The translations under genes and the position numbers were made by a program. The notes under the pieces were generated by a model, which was given only the letters and a program-made list of their open reading frames with translations, made no database searches and had not been told where the DNA came from. 64,000 nucleotides of DNA from Pseudolysinimonas sp051954455 (lineage in GTDB: Bacteria; Actinomycetota; Actinomycetes; Actinomycetales; Microbacteriaceae), in contig NZ_JBQCHS010000033.1 of assembly GCF_051954455.1 (NCBI RefSeq), forward strand, positions 62,001-126,000, given 5' to 3'. Positions within the stretch are counted from its first letter, which is position 1, and every line of letters begins with the position of its first letter. This document shows positions 17,058-25,279 of this stretch, piece by piece.

Positions 17058-18752
17058 CTACTGCTCGCGGCGTCGGCGGATGAGGGCCGCACCGAGCAGC
17101 ATCGCTGCGCCGGCGGGGAGGAGGATTCCGGCCGCCATGAGGGGGCCGTTCGGTGAGGTCCCCGTCAGCGCCAGCGTCTTCAGCTGACCGCATGCGGTCG
17201 CATCCGCACCGACGGTCACGTTCCACGGGCCCGGGTTGTCCAGGGTGTCACCGGGAGCGGTCGTCTGGTTCACCGCGGCCGTGACCGTGTGGGCCCCGGT
17301 CGAGACCGACGTCGTCGGCTGGGTGACCTTGACGCCGTCGATGAAGTAGTCGATGACGGTGAGGTAGTCCGCGGTCGGACCCACCTGGATGCTGCCCCGC
17401 CCGGTCGAGCAGGTCGCGTCGAACGGCTTCACGAAGGTGGGCAGCACGGCGTCGGTGGGCAACTGACCGCCGCAGTCGAGGGGCGGGAGCACCGAGACCG
17501 CCAGCTGCCAACTGTTCGGCCCGATGACGGTCCAGCGGCCCGGATTCTGCAGAGTGTGCCCCGGAGCGGCCGACACATGCACGGTGTAGTTCCCGACCGG
17601 AGCCGAGATCGTCGGCGTGGTCACCGCAGAGGTCGTGCCGCCCGGGTAGGTCACCGCGTACTCGAGCACGCCGGGCTGCAGGTCGACGTTGATCGTGCCG
17701 TTGCCGACCACGCCGTCGGTGCACACGGCGGGCGTCGACGAGGGATCACCGGGCACCACACCGCAGGAGTCGTCGAGGTCGAACGTGTAGACGTGGGTCG
17801 TGGTGTTGTCGGGGAAGACCCACCCGGCGCCGGCGGTCGCGGTCACCTCGTTCTCGCCGGTCACGCCGTCACCCTTGGTGAGCGCGTAGGTCACCTTGCC
17901 GGGCTGGTCGGTCCAGCTGATCCGCGGTGCGCTGCACTGCGTGGTGACCTCGGGGGCGATCTTCTTGTCGTCGAGGACGTCGCAGTACTGGCCGACGCTG
18001 TCGCTGGGGCCCGTCCACATCGACGTGGGCCACGGGCCCGTGAACATCCCCTGGAGGAAGTGCTCCTGGTACGGCTTCGACGGGCTCTCGAGGATGCCGG
18101 AGGGCTTCTCGATCGGCGAGTAGGACGCGTAGATGTCGCCCTGCCCGCAGGTCACGGGGAATCCGAAGTCGTAGGTGCCGACATGCACGATCGGATTGCC
18201 GCCGTTGGCCTCGTTGTACCCGAGGATGCCCTGCGGCCACATGTAGCTCTGGCCCTCGAGATTGAGGAAGCGCCAGCCCGCTGCCGTCACGTAGAAGCCC
18301 TGGCAGAGGTAGTCGGTGTAGACCGTCGGATCGGGATTGACCACGGTGACCACACCGGCGTTGATCTTCTGCAGCCCCTGGTAGGTGTAGCTCACGGCGG
18401 AACTCGGCAGGCACTGCTTGGTCGGCGCGACCGCGGGAGCGGCGGCGGAGCGCACGATCGCGGTGGGCGCGGGCGTGGTCGAGGTCGGAGCGGAGGACCC
18501 GTCCGGCGCAGGGGCTGCGGCATCGGGCGCGCTCGGCTGCGCCGGAGGCGCCGAGGGGGTGCTGTCGGTGGACCCCGCAGCGGGGGTCGTGGGGTCACTC
18601 GCTCCTGCCGCGCCGGCGTCGGTGGTCACCGTCGACGCCGGCGCAGCAGGATCGGACACGCCGTCCGCGGAGGCGGGCGCTGCGACCGCGCCGAACGTGA
18701 AGATCGCCGCGACCAGAGCGGTCGTCGCAGCGGCGAGTGTCTTACGGAACAT
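17058..18752 (-). CDS. Secreted cell-wall protein with LALTG sortase signal
   Basis: A 564-residue surface protein. Residues 1-29 are a Sec signal peptide (MFRKTLAAATTALVAA, then a cleavage-like APASA). A long Ala/Pro/Ser/Thr low-complexity spacer follows to about residue 115. Then comes a cysteine-containing globular region and two beta-rich modules sharing a TLxNPGxW pattern (GHTLQNPGRW, GDTLDNPGPW). The C-terminus is LALTG (527-531), a hydrophobic helix and RRRREQ, a sortase sorting signal of the LAxTG form used by class E sortases; such a sortase is encoded at 55230. The start is at the signal peptide, with a GAGGA ribosome-binding site. Ligand and role are unknown. Confidence 0.85.
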   Translation of the reverse strand: MFRKTLAAATTALVAAIFTFGAVAAPASADGVSDPAAPASTVTTDAGAAGASDPTTPAAGSTDSTPSAPPAQPSAPDAAAPAPDGSSAPTSTTPAPTAIVRSAAAPAVAPTKQCLPSSAVSYTYQGLQKINAGVVTVVNPDPTVYTDYLCQGFYVTAAGWRFLNLEGQSYMWPQGILGYNEANGGNPIVHVGTYDFGFPVTCGQGDIYASYSPIEKPSGILESPSKPYQEHFLQGMFTGPWPTSMWTGPSDSVGQYCDVLDDKKIAPEVTTQCSAPRISWTDQPGKVTYALTKGDGVTGENEVTATAGAGWVFPDNTTTHVYTFDLDDSCGVVPGDPSSTPAVCTDGVVGNGTINVDLQPGVLEYAVTYPGGTTSAVTTPTISAPVGNYTVHVSAAPGHTLQNPGRWTVIGPNSWQLAVSVLPPLDCGGQLPTDAVLPTFVKPFDATCSTGRGSIQVGPTADYLTVIDYFIDGVKVTQPTTSVSTGAHTVTAAVNQTTAPGDTLDNPGPWNVTVGADATACGQLKTLALTGTSPNGPLMAAGILLPAGAAMLLGAALIRRRREQ

Positions 18753-18976
18753 CGGGGGCTGTCCTCTATAAGCGCGGCACGGGGGGATGCCGAAAATCAG
18801 ACTCACGACACGCCGGTCACCCGGTCATGCCGCTCTCAGCGAGCCATCCGCCCTGGGGGGGAGACACCGGGCGGGGGGAGACCCGGCGTCGAGCGGACCG
18901 CACCACAATATCAGTCCCCCATCTTGCGGACACAAGCCCCCCGGGCGGGGGATGTGGAGAATCACCCGCCGGATGC
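18753..18976. other. Intergenic region with GC hairpins
   Basis: This region between the serine hydrolase stop and the LALTG protein start holds two GC-rich inverted repeats: CCGCCC/GGGCGG (18848-18853, 18869-18874) and CCCCC/GGGGG (18937-18941, 18947-18951). They are plausible terminators for the serine hydrolase. A weak TATAGA-like -10 lies just upstream of the LALTG gene. No open frame of interest was seen. Confidence 0.45.
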
Positions 18977-19885
18977 TCAGTGCAGGTATTCGAGGAGGTC
19001 CAGCCCGATCACGTGCAGCGCGTCGCGCACGCGCAGCCTCGTCGCGACCCCGTCGTCGCGGAACTGCACCGACACCGCGTACGACACCGCGGCCCGGGGA
19101 CCGCGCACGACGCCCGCCTCGCTGCGCACGCCCGCATCCGTCCCCGTCTTGTTGACGAGCAGGATGCCGTGGTCGGTGCCGCGGTGCGCGAAGGGGTCGA
19201 GGCCGAAAGCACTCGCGACCATCGACAGGTCGGAGCCGAGGGAGAGCCAGCCGAGCACCCGGCTCGAGGTGGCGGTGTCGACGGCCTCGCCGCGGGCGAG
19301 GGCACCGAAGAGCCACGCGAGCTCCGCCGTGGAGCCGACGGAGAGCTGGGGCGCGTCGTCCGGCCCGCGGGTCTCGCGCACCAGATCGAGCAGCGCCGTG
19401 CGGAGAAGCCCGAGCGACTCGGTGCGCTCACGGACCGCCTGCAGCCCCACCTGGCGCAGCAGCACGTTCGTCGCGAGATTGTCGCTCGTGGCGCCGACCA
19501 GGGCGGCGAGGTCGGCGACCGGCAGCGACGGCGCCTGCAGGTGCTGCCAGAGCCCCGGGCCGCCGACCGCGTCCTGCGGGGTCTTGTCGAGGATCCCGTA
19601 GGCCGACGACTCCCGCTCGGTCAACCGTGCCGACACCTCGATGAGCAGCAGGATCTTGCCGACCGAGGCGGTGGGCAGCACGATCCGCTCGTCGATCGCG
19701 AGGAGGCTGCGCCCGGTGTCGAGGTCGGTCACCGCCGCCGACACCTGGGCGCCCTCGTAAGCGAGGCCGCCGAGCGCCGTGAAGCTCGCGCTGAAGTTCT
19801 CGGCCGTCTCCGGCGCACGGTGGCGAGGCGTGCGGGGGGTGCGCACGCGCTCACGGCGCTCGTGAGCGGCCGAGACGTCTACCAA
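18977..19885 (-). CDS. Class-A beta-lactamase-like serine hydrolase
   Basis: A protein of about 302 residues with the three catalytic signatures of penicilloyl serine transferases: SVGK at 74-77 (SxxK), SDN at 134-136 and KTG at 246-248. There is no signal peptide, lipobox or membrane helix, which is unusual for a beta-lactamase and suggests a cytoplasmic hydrolase or an incomplete N-terminus. The TTG at 19885 overlaps the peptidase stop; an in-frame GTG at 19846 is an alternative start. It may instead be an esterase or D-amino-acid peptidase; beta-lactam resistance is not established. Confidence 0.75.
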   Translation of the reverse strand: MVDVSAAHERRERVRTPRTPRHRAPETAENFSASFTALGGLAYEGAQVSAAVTDLDTGRSLLAIDERIVLPTASVGKILLLIEVSARLTERESSAYGILDKTPQDAVGGPGLWQHLQAPSLPVADLAALVGATSDNLATNVLLRQVGLQAVRERTESLGLLRTALLDLVRETRGPDDAPQLSVGSTAELAWLFGALARGEAVDTATSSRVLGWLSLGSDLSMVASAFGLDPFAHRGTDHGILLVNKTGTDAGVRSEAGVVRGPRAAVSYAVSVQFRDDGVATRLRVRDALHVIGLDLLEYLH

Positions 19886-21837
19886 ATGGTCACTCTGTCC
19901 TGGGGGTCGAGCCAGAGGGCGTCGCTCGCCGTCGTGGCGAACGTCTGGTGGAACACGTCGATGTTACGGACGATCTGGTTGCACCGGAACTCATTCGGGG
20001 AATGAGGATCGATCGAGAGCAGCCGGAGCGCCTCCGCGTCGCGGAGCTTCGCACGCCACGCCTGGCCCCAGCTGAGGAAGAAGCGCTCGGCCGCGGTCAT
20101 GCCGTCGATGACCGGCGGCTCCTGGCCCTCCAAGGAGAGCAGGTAGGCCTTCCAGGCGATCCCGAGTCCGCCGAGGTCGCCGATGTTCTCGCCGATGGTG
20201 AGGGCGCCGTTGACGTGGTGGCCGGGGAGCTGCTTCGGCTCGAGCGCGTCGTACTGGGCGATGAGCGCCTTCGTGCGCTCCTCGAACGCGGCGCGGTCGG
20301 CATCCGTCCACCAGTTGGTGAGCCGCCCGTCGCCGTCGTACTGCGAGCCCTGGTCGTCGAAGCCGTGGCCGATCTCGTGGCCGATGACCGCGCCGATCGC
20401 GCCGAAGTTGGCGGCCGCATCCCGCTCCTCCGAGAAGAAGGGGGGCTGGAGGATCGCCGCGGGGAACACGATCTCGTTGAAGCCCGGATTGTAGTACGCG
20501 TTGATGGTCTGCGGCGTCATGAACCACTCGTGGCGGTCGATCGGCTTGCCGATCTTGCCGAGTTCGCGCTGGAACTCGAACTCGGTCGACGCGCGCACGT
20601 TCGCGATGAGGTCGTCGGGCGTGATCTCGAGCGTCGAGTAGTCGCGCCACACGTCGGGATAGCCGATCTTGGGCGTGAACTTCGCGAGCTTGTCGAGCGC
20701 GCGGGCGCGGGTCTCCTCGGTCATCCACTCCAGCCCGGTGATCGACTCGCGGTAGGCCTCGACGAGCTTCGCGACGAGCGCGTCCATCGCGGACTTGGCG
20801 CTCGGCGCGAAGTGCCGCTCGACGTAGACCTTGCCGACGGCCTCGCCCATCGCGCCCTCGGCGACGGAGACGCCGCGCTTCCAGCGGTCGCGCAGCTGGG
20901 GCGCGCCGGTCAGGGTCGTGCCGTAGAAGTCGAAGTTCGCCTGCACGGCCTCGGCGTGCAGGTAGGCGGCCGAGGAGCGGATGACCTGCCAGTGCAGCCA
21001 GTCGCGCCAGGCCTCCAGGTGCTCGTCGTCGAGGAGCGCGGCGACCCCGGTGACGAAGGACGGCTCGCGCACGACGACCTCGTCGAACGAGCCGTCGGGG
21101 GCGCCCATCGCCTCGAGCCAGACCCCGAAGCCGGCGCCCGCCTCGCCGCCGAGCTCCTCGACCTTCGACCACGGCATCGGGTTGTAGGTGGCCTGGCTGT
21201 CGCGGGTGCGCACGTTGTCCCAGTGCGCCTTCGCGATCTCGGTCTCGAGGTCGAAGACCCGCTGCGCGTCGGCGTCGATGCCGGCGAGCGCGAACATCCG
21301 TCCCAGGAAGGCGACGTACGCGGTGCGGATCTCGGCGAACGCCTCCTCGCGGTAGTACGACTCGTCGGGCAGGCCGAGACCGCCCTGCTCGAGGAACACG
21401 AGGTAGCGCTCCGGATCGCCCGGGTCGTTGTCGACGAAGGCGGCGAAGAAGCCGCCGACACCCTTGCGCTCGAGGCTCCCGAGCGAGGAGAGGAACGCCG
21501 GGATGGAGTCGACGGCGGCGGCGACCGCGAGGTCCCCGGCGATCGCGCGCCAGCCGCGCTCCTCGATGCGGGCCTCGTCCATGAAGCTCGTGTAGAGGTC
21601 GCCCACCTTGCGGGCCTCCGTGCCTGGCTCGGCCGACCGCGCGTCCTCGATGATGTCGCGGACCGCCTTCTCGGCCTGCTCGGCGAGGACGTAGAACGAG
21701 CCGTACCGGGCCTTGTCGGCGGGGATCTCGGTGCGCTCGATCCACCTGCCGTTGACGTGGCGGAAGAGGTCGTCCTGCGGGCGGACCGCCGGATCCAGTT
21801 CGTTCGTCTCGATGCCGGATGCGGTGGGTTCGCTCAT
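19879..21837 (-). CDS. M13-family zinc metallopeptidase (neprilysin/PepO type)
   Basis: A 652-residue M13 peptidase. HEIGHGFDDQGSQYD contains the HExxH zinc motif, and GENIGDLGG downstream supplies the third ligand Glu. NAYYNPGFNEIVFPAAIL is the substrate-backbone-binding segment. The protein ends in a conserved Trp. Family enzymes cleave short peptides; without signal peptide or membrane anchor this one is probably cytoplasmic, as in bacterial PepO. The ATG is preceded by TAGGCT at spacing 6. The downstream serine hydrolase overlaps its 3' end by 7 bp. Confidence 0.95.
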   Translation of the reverse strand: MSEPTASGIETNELDPAVRPQDDLFRHVNGRWIERTEIPADKARYGSFYVLAEQAEKAVRDIIEDARSAEPGTEARKVGDLYTSFMDEARIEERGWRAIAGDLAVAAAVDSIPAFLSSLGSLERKGVGGFFAAFVDNDPGDPERYLVFLEQGGLGLPDESYYREEAFAEIRTAYVAFLGRMFALAGIDADAQRVFDLETEIAKAHWDNVRTRDSQATYNPMPWSKVEELGGEAGAGFGVWLEAMGAPDGSFDEVVVREPSFVTGVAALLDDEHLEAWRDWLHWQVIRSSAAYLHAEAVQANFDFYGTTLTGAPQLRDRWKRGVSVAEGAMGEAVGKVYVERHFAPSAKSAMDALVAKLVEAYRESITGLEWMTEETRARALDKLAKFTPKIGYPDVWRDYSTLEITPDDLIANVRASTEFEFQRELGKIGKPIDRHEWFMTPQTINAYYNPGFNEIVFPAAILQPPFFSEERDAAANFGAIGAVIGHEIGHGFDDQGSQYDGDGRLTNWWTDADRAAFEERTKALIAQYDALEPKQLPGHHVNGALTIGENIGDLGGLGIAWKAYLLSLEGQEPPVIDGMTAAERFFLSWGQAWRAKLRDAEALRLLSIDPHSPNEFRCNQIVRNIDVFHQTFATTASDALWLDPQDRVTIW

Positions 21838-21843
21838 GGGTCG

Positions 21844-21849
21844 AGCCTA
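21844..21849 (-). promoter_or_regulatory. -10 box, leaderless-type, for the M13 peptidase
   Basis: TAGGCT on the minus strand is 6 bases before the ATG at 21837. Confidence 0.5.
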
Positions 21850-21925
21850 GGACGGCGCGGCTCCGCTCCTCCGGGAGCCGCGCCTGTTCCCGGGCTCCTG
21901 GGTTCCTGGGGGAGCGCCCTGTGTC

Positions 21926-21995
21926 GAAAGTTCAGGCGCCATGCCGCACGCCGGAGCCTCTCCGGCCCGACACGAGGGGCTTCACCTGAACTTTC
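21926..21995. repeat. Imperfect long inverted repeat with inner hairpin
   Basis: GAAAGTTCAGG (21926-21936) is repeated in inverse orientation as CCTGAACTTTC (21985-21995). Between the arms is a tight hairpin GCCGGAG-CCT-CTCCGGC (21950-21966). It sits between two divergent genes, so it is unlikely to be a simple terminator and could be an operator or a dispersed palindrome. Confidence 0.7.
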
Positions 21996-22000
21996 CGCTT

Positions 22001-22067
22001 GGCGGAGGGGGCGAACGGAGGAGGGGCGGACGGAGGAGGGGCGAACGGAGGGGGCGAACGGAGGAGG
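22001..22067 (+). repeat. Purine-rich 15-bp tandem repeat
   Basis: Units are close to GGAGGAGGGGCGRAC and repeat about four and a half times (22001-22016, 22017-22031, 22032-22046, 22047-22059, then a partial copy). Runs of two to five G on one strand could form a quadruplex. It lies about 70-130 bp before the epimerase start. Confidence 0.85.
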
Positions 22068-22120
22068 CCACCTGTCCGGTGGAGCGCCCGAGAACCGCCG
22101 CGGAGCCCGACGGAGGGTCG

Positions 22121-22126
22121 TAGCGT
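22121..22126 (+). promoter_or_regulatory. -10 box, leaderless-type, for the epimerase
   Basis: TAGCGT is 7 bases before the ATG at 22134. The local sequence GGTCGTAGCG is almost the same as that before the gene at 3486. Confidence 0.5.
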
Positions 22127-22133
22127 TGCGCCC

Positions 22134-23123
22134 ATGGCTCTTCGCATCCTCTTCATCGGCGGCACCGGCACCATCTCCACCTCCGTGAGCGAGCTCGTCC
22201 TGCGGCGCGGGCACGACCTCGCGATCGTCACCCGGGGCACGACGCCCGTGCCGGACTCGATGCGGGGCGTCGAGACCCTGCGCGGCGACGCGGGCGACCC
22301 GGCGTCGCTCGCCGCGGCGATCGGCGACCGCGAGTTCGACGTCGTCGTCAACTTCCGCGCCTTCCTGCCGGAGCAGGTGGCGGCCGACATCCAGCTCTTC
22401 CGCGGCCGGACCGGGCAATACGTCTTCATCTCGTCGGCCTCCGCGTACCAGAAGCCGGTCGAGCGGCTCCCGATCACCGAGTCGACGCCGCTGCGCAACC
22501 CGTTCTGGCAGTACTCGCGCGACAAGATCGCGAGCGAGGATCTGCTCGTCGCCGCGTACCGGAACGACGGGTTCCCGATGACGATCATCCGGCCGTCGCA
22601 CACCTACACGAGCCACTCGGTGCCGATCTTCGGACGCTGGACCGCGGTCGAGCGCATGCGGGCCGGCAAGCCCGTCGTCGTACACGGCGACGGAACGAGC
22701 CTCTGGCACCTCACCCACGCGCGCGACCTCGCCGTCGCGCTCGTCGGGCTGCTCGGCAACCGCCGCGCCATCGGCGAGGCGTTCCACATCACGGGCGACG
22801 AGGCCCTCACGTGGAACCAGATCTTCCAGATCATCGCCCGCGCGGCCGGAGCGCCGGACCCGCAGCTGGTCCGGGTGGCGAGCGACGCGATCGCGCGCAA
22901 CTACCCCGAGGAGGGACCGGGCCTCGTCGGGGACAAGGCGCACTCGGTGATGTTCGACAACTCCAAGGTGAAGGCCCTGGTTCCGGAGTTCGTGGCGACG
23001 ACCCCGTACTGGCAGGGCGCCGCCGAGATGGTCGCCTGGTACGACGCCGACCCGGCGCGCGGCGGGATCGATCCTGCCCAGGACGCGATGCTCGACGCGC
23101 TCATCGCGAAGTACGGCAGCTGA
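22134..23123 (+). CDS. NAD-dependent epimerase/dehydratase family protein
   Basis: A 329-residue extended short-chain dehydrogenase. LFIGGTGTISTSVSELVL is the Rossmann loop, FISSASAYQK contributes the active-site Ser, and QYSRDKIASED supplies the Tyr-Lys pair. HITGDEALTWNQIFQ near the C-terminus is typical of the subgroup that includes plant CSP41-like and nucleotide-sugar-related proteins. The start at 22134 is fixed by the Rossmann strand and a -10 box. Its convergent neighbour is separated by a strong inverted repeat. The substrate is unknown. Confidence 0.85.
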   Translation: MALRILFIGGTGTISTSVSELVLRRGHDLAIVTRGTTPVPDSMRGVETLRGDAGDPASLAAAIGDREFDVVVNFRAFLPEQVAADIQLFRGRTGQYVFISSASAYQKPVERLPITESTPLRNPFWQYSRDKIASEDLLVAAYRNDGFPMTIIRPSHTYTSHSVPIFGRWTAVERMRAGKPVVVHGDGTSLWHLTHARDLAVALVGLLGNRRAIGEAFHITGDEALTWNQIFQIIARAAGAPDPQLVRVASDAIARNYPEEGPGLVGDKAHSVMFDNSKVKALVPEFVATTPYWQGAAEMVAWYDADPARGGIDPAQDAMLDALIAKYGS

Positions 23124-23135
23124 CCTGCGGCAGTG

Positions 23136-23185
23136 CGATTCGTCGCACCCGCGGCGGCATTCCGTAGCGCGGATGCGACGAATCG
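23136..23185. terminator. 12-bp inverted repeat, probable bidirectional terminator
   Basis: CGATTCGTCGCA (23136-23147) and its perfect inverse TGCGACGAATCG (23174-23185) flank 26 bp between the convergent epimerase and regulator genes. There is no T-run. The arms are AT-richer than the surroundings, so it may also be one copy of a dispersed palindrome. Confidence 0.6.
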
Positions 23186-23207
23186 GCGCGGGATCGGGCC
23201 CCGAGGC

Positions 23208-23681
23208 TCACCCCGCGTCGGCGGCGCGCTGCTCGTTCCACTCGCGCAGCAGCTCCGGCAGCCGCTGGCCCATGAACGCGTAGAAGTCGGCCAGCTCCTC
23301 GATGCGCTGCTGCGCCGCCGGGCGCGATGCGAGGGCGAACGCGGCCTCGCGCATCCGTACCTCGTTCTCCTGGAACCGCGGCGCCGCCCGCAGCGACGCC
23401 GTGTACCAGGGCGTGTCGGCGATCGAGTAGACGTGCTTGCGCCCGCCCGGCTCGGTCAGCACCCGGATGAATCCGACGAGCTGCAGGTACTTCACGGCGC
23501 CCGAGATGGCGGCGGCGCTGACCCCGAGCTCCGCGCCGATCTCCGCGGAGGTCAGGCGCCCGGTCTCCGACGACATGAGGGCGAGGAGGACGAGCGCCGG
23601 CATCCGGGGGAAGCCCTGGTTGGCCAGGTCCGCCCCCACCTCCTGGATGAAGCGCTGAACCACCTCGCCGTCGTCGCTCAT
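23208..23681 (-). CDS. MarR/GbsR-like transcriptional regulator of the ABC operon
   Basis: A 157-residue winged-helix protein. PRMPALVLLALMSSETGRLT leads into the helix-turn-helix AEIGAELGVSAAAISGAVKY and a wing with GGRKHVYSI, the arrangement of GbsR/MarR-like repressors. Its start overlaps the permease stop by 4 bp (ATGA), making it the third gene of an ATPase-permease-regulator operon. It therefore most likely represses its own operon, probably through the palindrome at 26208, and may respond to the exported compound. That link is inference. Confidence 0.8.
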   Translation of the reverse strand: MSDDGEVVQRFIQEVGADLANQGFPRMPALVLLALMSSETGRLTSAEIGAELGVSAAAISGAVKYLQLVGFIRVLTEPGGRKHVYSIADTPWYTASLRAAPRFQENEVRMREAAFALASRPAAQQRIEELADFYAFMGQRLPELLREWNEQRAADAG

Positions 23682-25279
23682 GCCGTCAAGTCTCGCCGAC
23701 GGATGAGTACGACCGCGGCGACCGCGAGGGCGATGTCGACCGTGATGAGGATCGCGCTGGGCCCCCAGTCGTCGAACGGCACGTTCGGCACGTGGTCGAA
23801 GGGGCTCGCCTGGATCACCCGCTTGGGCAGCTTGAGGAGCTGACCGAACAGCCCGATCACGATCGCGATCGCGAAGAGCGCCCACGTCGCGGCGACGGCC
23901 GCCCGGGGCAGCACCGCGACGGCGACGGCCGCGATCCCCGCGAACACCAGTGCCGCCGGCAGCTCGATGAGCGCCTGCTCGAGCGCGTGGGCCGCCTGAT
24001 CCGCGTCGGAGCCGACCAGGCTGAGCCAGCCGAGCACCCCGGCCGCGCCCATCACGACGATCGCGGCGAGCGCGCCGATCACCCACGCGTCGAGCAGGAG
24101 GCGCCACCGCGACACGGGCTCCGCGAGCAGCAGCTCGGCCCGGCCCTCGGCCTCCTCCTGCCGGAACCGCAGCGCGCCCTGGATCCCGGCCGCCGCGGCG
24201 AGCAGGCCGACCAGCAGCATGATGACGCCGAGGAACAGGGAGACGAGCTGGTCGCGCCCGCCCGGGACGATGAGCTGGAGGGTCTGGACGATCTCCGGGC
24301 TGCCCGACGTGGTGAGGTCGCCGACGGCATGGGCGAGGGATCCGGTCGCGACGCCGAGGACCGCGCCGCCCGCCGCCCAGCCGATGAGCGCCGGCCGGTG
24401 CAGCCGCCAGGCGAGACCGAAGGTTCCGCGGAGCGCGGGCGAGGCGGTCGCGCGGCCGGGGCGCTCCGGCAGGACGCTCGCCCCGAGGTCGCGCCGTGCG
24501 TGAACCGCGAACGCGGCGACGACGGTCACGATCGCGAGCGCCAGACCCGGCAGGAGGAGCGCGACCCTGTTCTCGCTCAGCGCGAGCGTCTGCTCCCCCC
24601 AGCCGATCGGCGAGATCCAGGACGGCCAGGCCGGGTCGAGGGTGAGGGAGTCGAGGTGCCCCCGGCCGATCGCGTCGCCCGCCGCCCGGAGCACGTACGA
24701 GGCGATCACGACGGCGGCGCCGATCCCGTTGGCCGACCGACCCGTCGGGGCGAGCTCCCCGACCAGGAGGCCGACACCGAGGAAGGCGAGCCCGGTGACC
24801 GCGAAGGTCGTGCCCGCCAGGAGGGCCCCGCCCGCGTCGACCCCGCCGCTGGCGAACGCGCCGGCGAGCAGCGCCCCGAGCAGCAGGTTCGCGACCACCC
24901 CGAGCACGAGGGTCGCGGCGAGCGGCGCCGAGCGGGCGATGGGCGTCGCGGCGACGAGCTCGCGCCGCCCGCTCTCCTCATCGGCCCGGCCGTGCCGGGT
25001 CGCGAAGAACGTGTTCATGAGCCCGACCACGACGGCGAGCCAGCTGAACAGCTCGAACCACAGGATCGAGCCGGTGCTCGCGCCGGCCGGCGCACCGCGG
25101 AAGGCGAGCACCGACGGGTTCGCGAGCGCCAGCCGCAGGACCGTGACCTGCTCGTGGTGCGCGCCGTACTCCTTGACGACGGCGGCGACGCTGCCGAGCG
25201 CGACGAGCGCGGTGGCGAGGATCCAGACCGCCATCGTGACGCGGTCGCGTCGCAGCTGCAGCCCCAGGACGCGGATCAT
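23678..25279 (-). CDS. ABC transporter permease, polyketide-antibiotic-exporter type
   Basis: A 533-residue integral membrane protein with about twelve predicted helices in two halves, for example VTMAVWILATALVALGSVAA at the N-terminus. It resembles the large ABC-2 permeases annotated as exporters of polyketide antibiotics (the TnrB3 group). ATG-TGA overlap with the ATPase gene (TGATG) shows coupling, so one ATPase dimer and this permease form the exporter. The substrate is unknown. The type III polyketide operon at 31-33.6 kb is a tempting but unsupported candidate source. Confidence 0.8.
   Translation of the reverse strand: MIRVLGLQLRRDRVTMAVWILATALVALGSVAAVVKEYGAHHEQVTVLRLALANPSVLAFRGAPAGASTGSILWFELFSWLAVVVGLMNTFFATRHGRADEESGRRELVAATPIARSAPLAATLVLGVVANLLLGALLAGAFASGGVDAGGALLAGTTFAVTGLAFLGVGLLVGELAPTGRSANGIGAAVVIASYVLRAAGDAIGRGHLDSLTLDPAWPSWISPIGWGEQTLALSENRVALLLPGLALAIVTVVAAFAVHARRDLGASVLPERPGRATASPALRGTFGLAWRLHRPALIGWAAGGAVLGVATGSLAHAVGDLTTSGSPEIVQTLQLIVPGGRDQLVSLFLGVIMLLVGLLAAAAGIQGALRFRQEEAEGRAELLLAEPVSRWRLLLDAWVIGALAAIVVMGAAGVLGWLSLVGSDADQAAHALEQALIELPAALVFAGIAAVAVAVLPRAAVAATWALFAIAIVIGLFGQLLKLPKRVIQASPFDHVPNVPFDDWGPSAILITVDIALAVAAVVLIRRRDLTA

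Noticed and set aside
18977..19885. Antibiotic-resistance beta-lactamase
   Set aside because: SxxK, SDN and KTG are present, but there is no export signal and no resistance context; only a serine-hydrolase call is supported.
22001..22067. CRISPR-like array
   Set aside because: Units are only 15 bp with no spacers and no cas genes; it is a simple tandem repeat.
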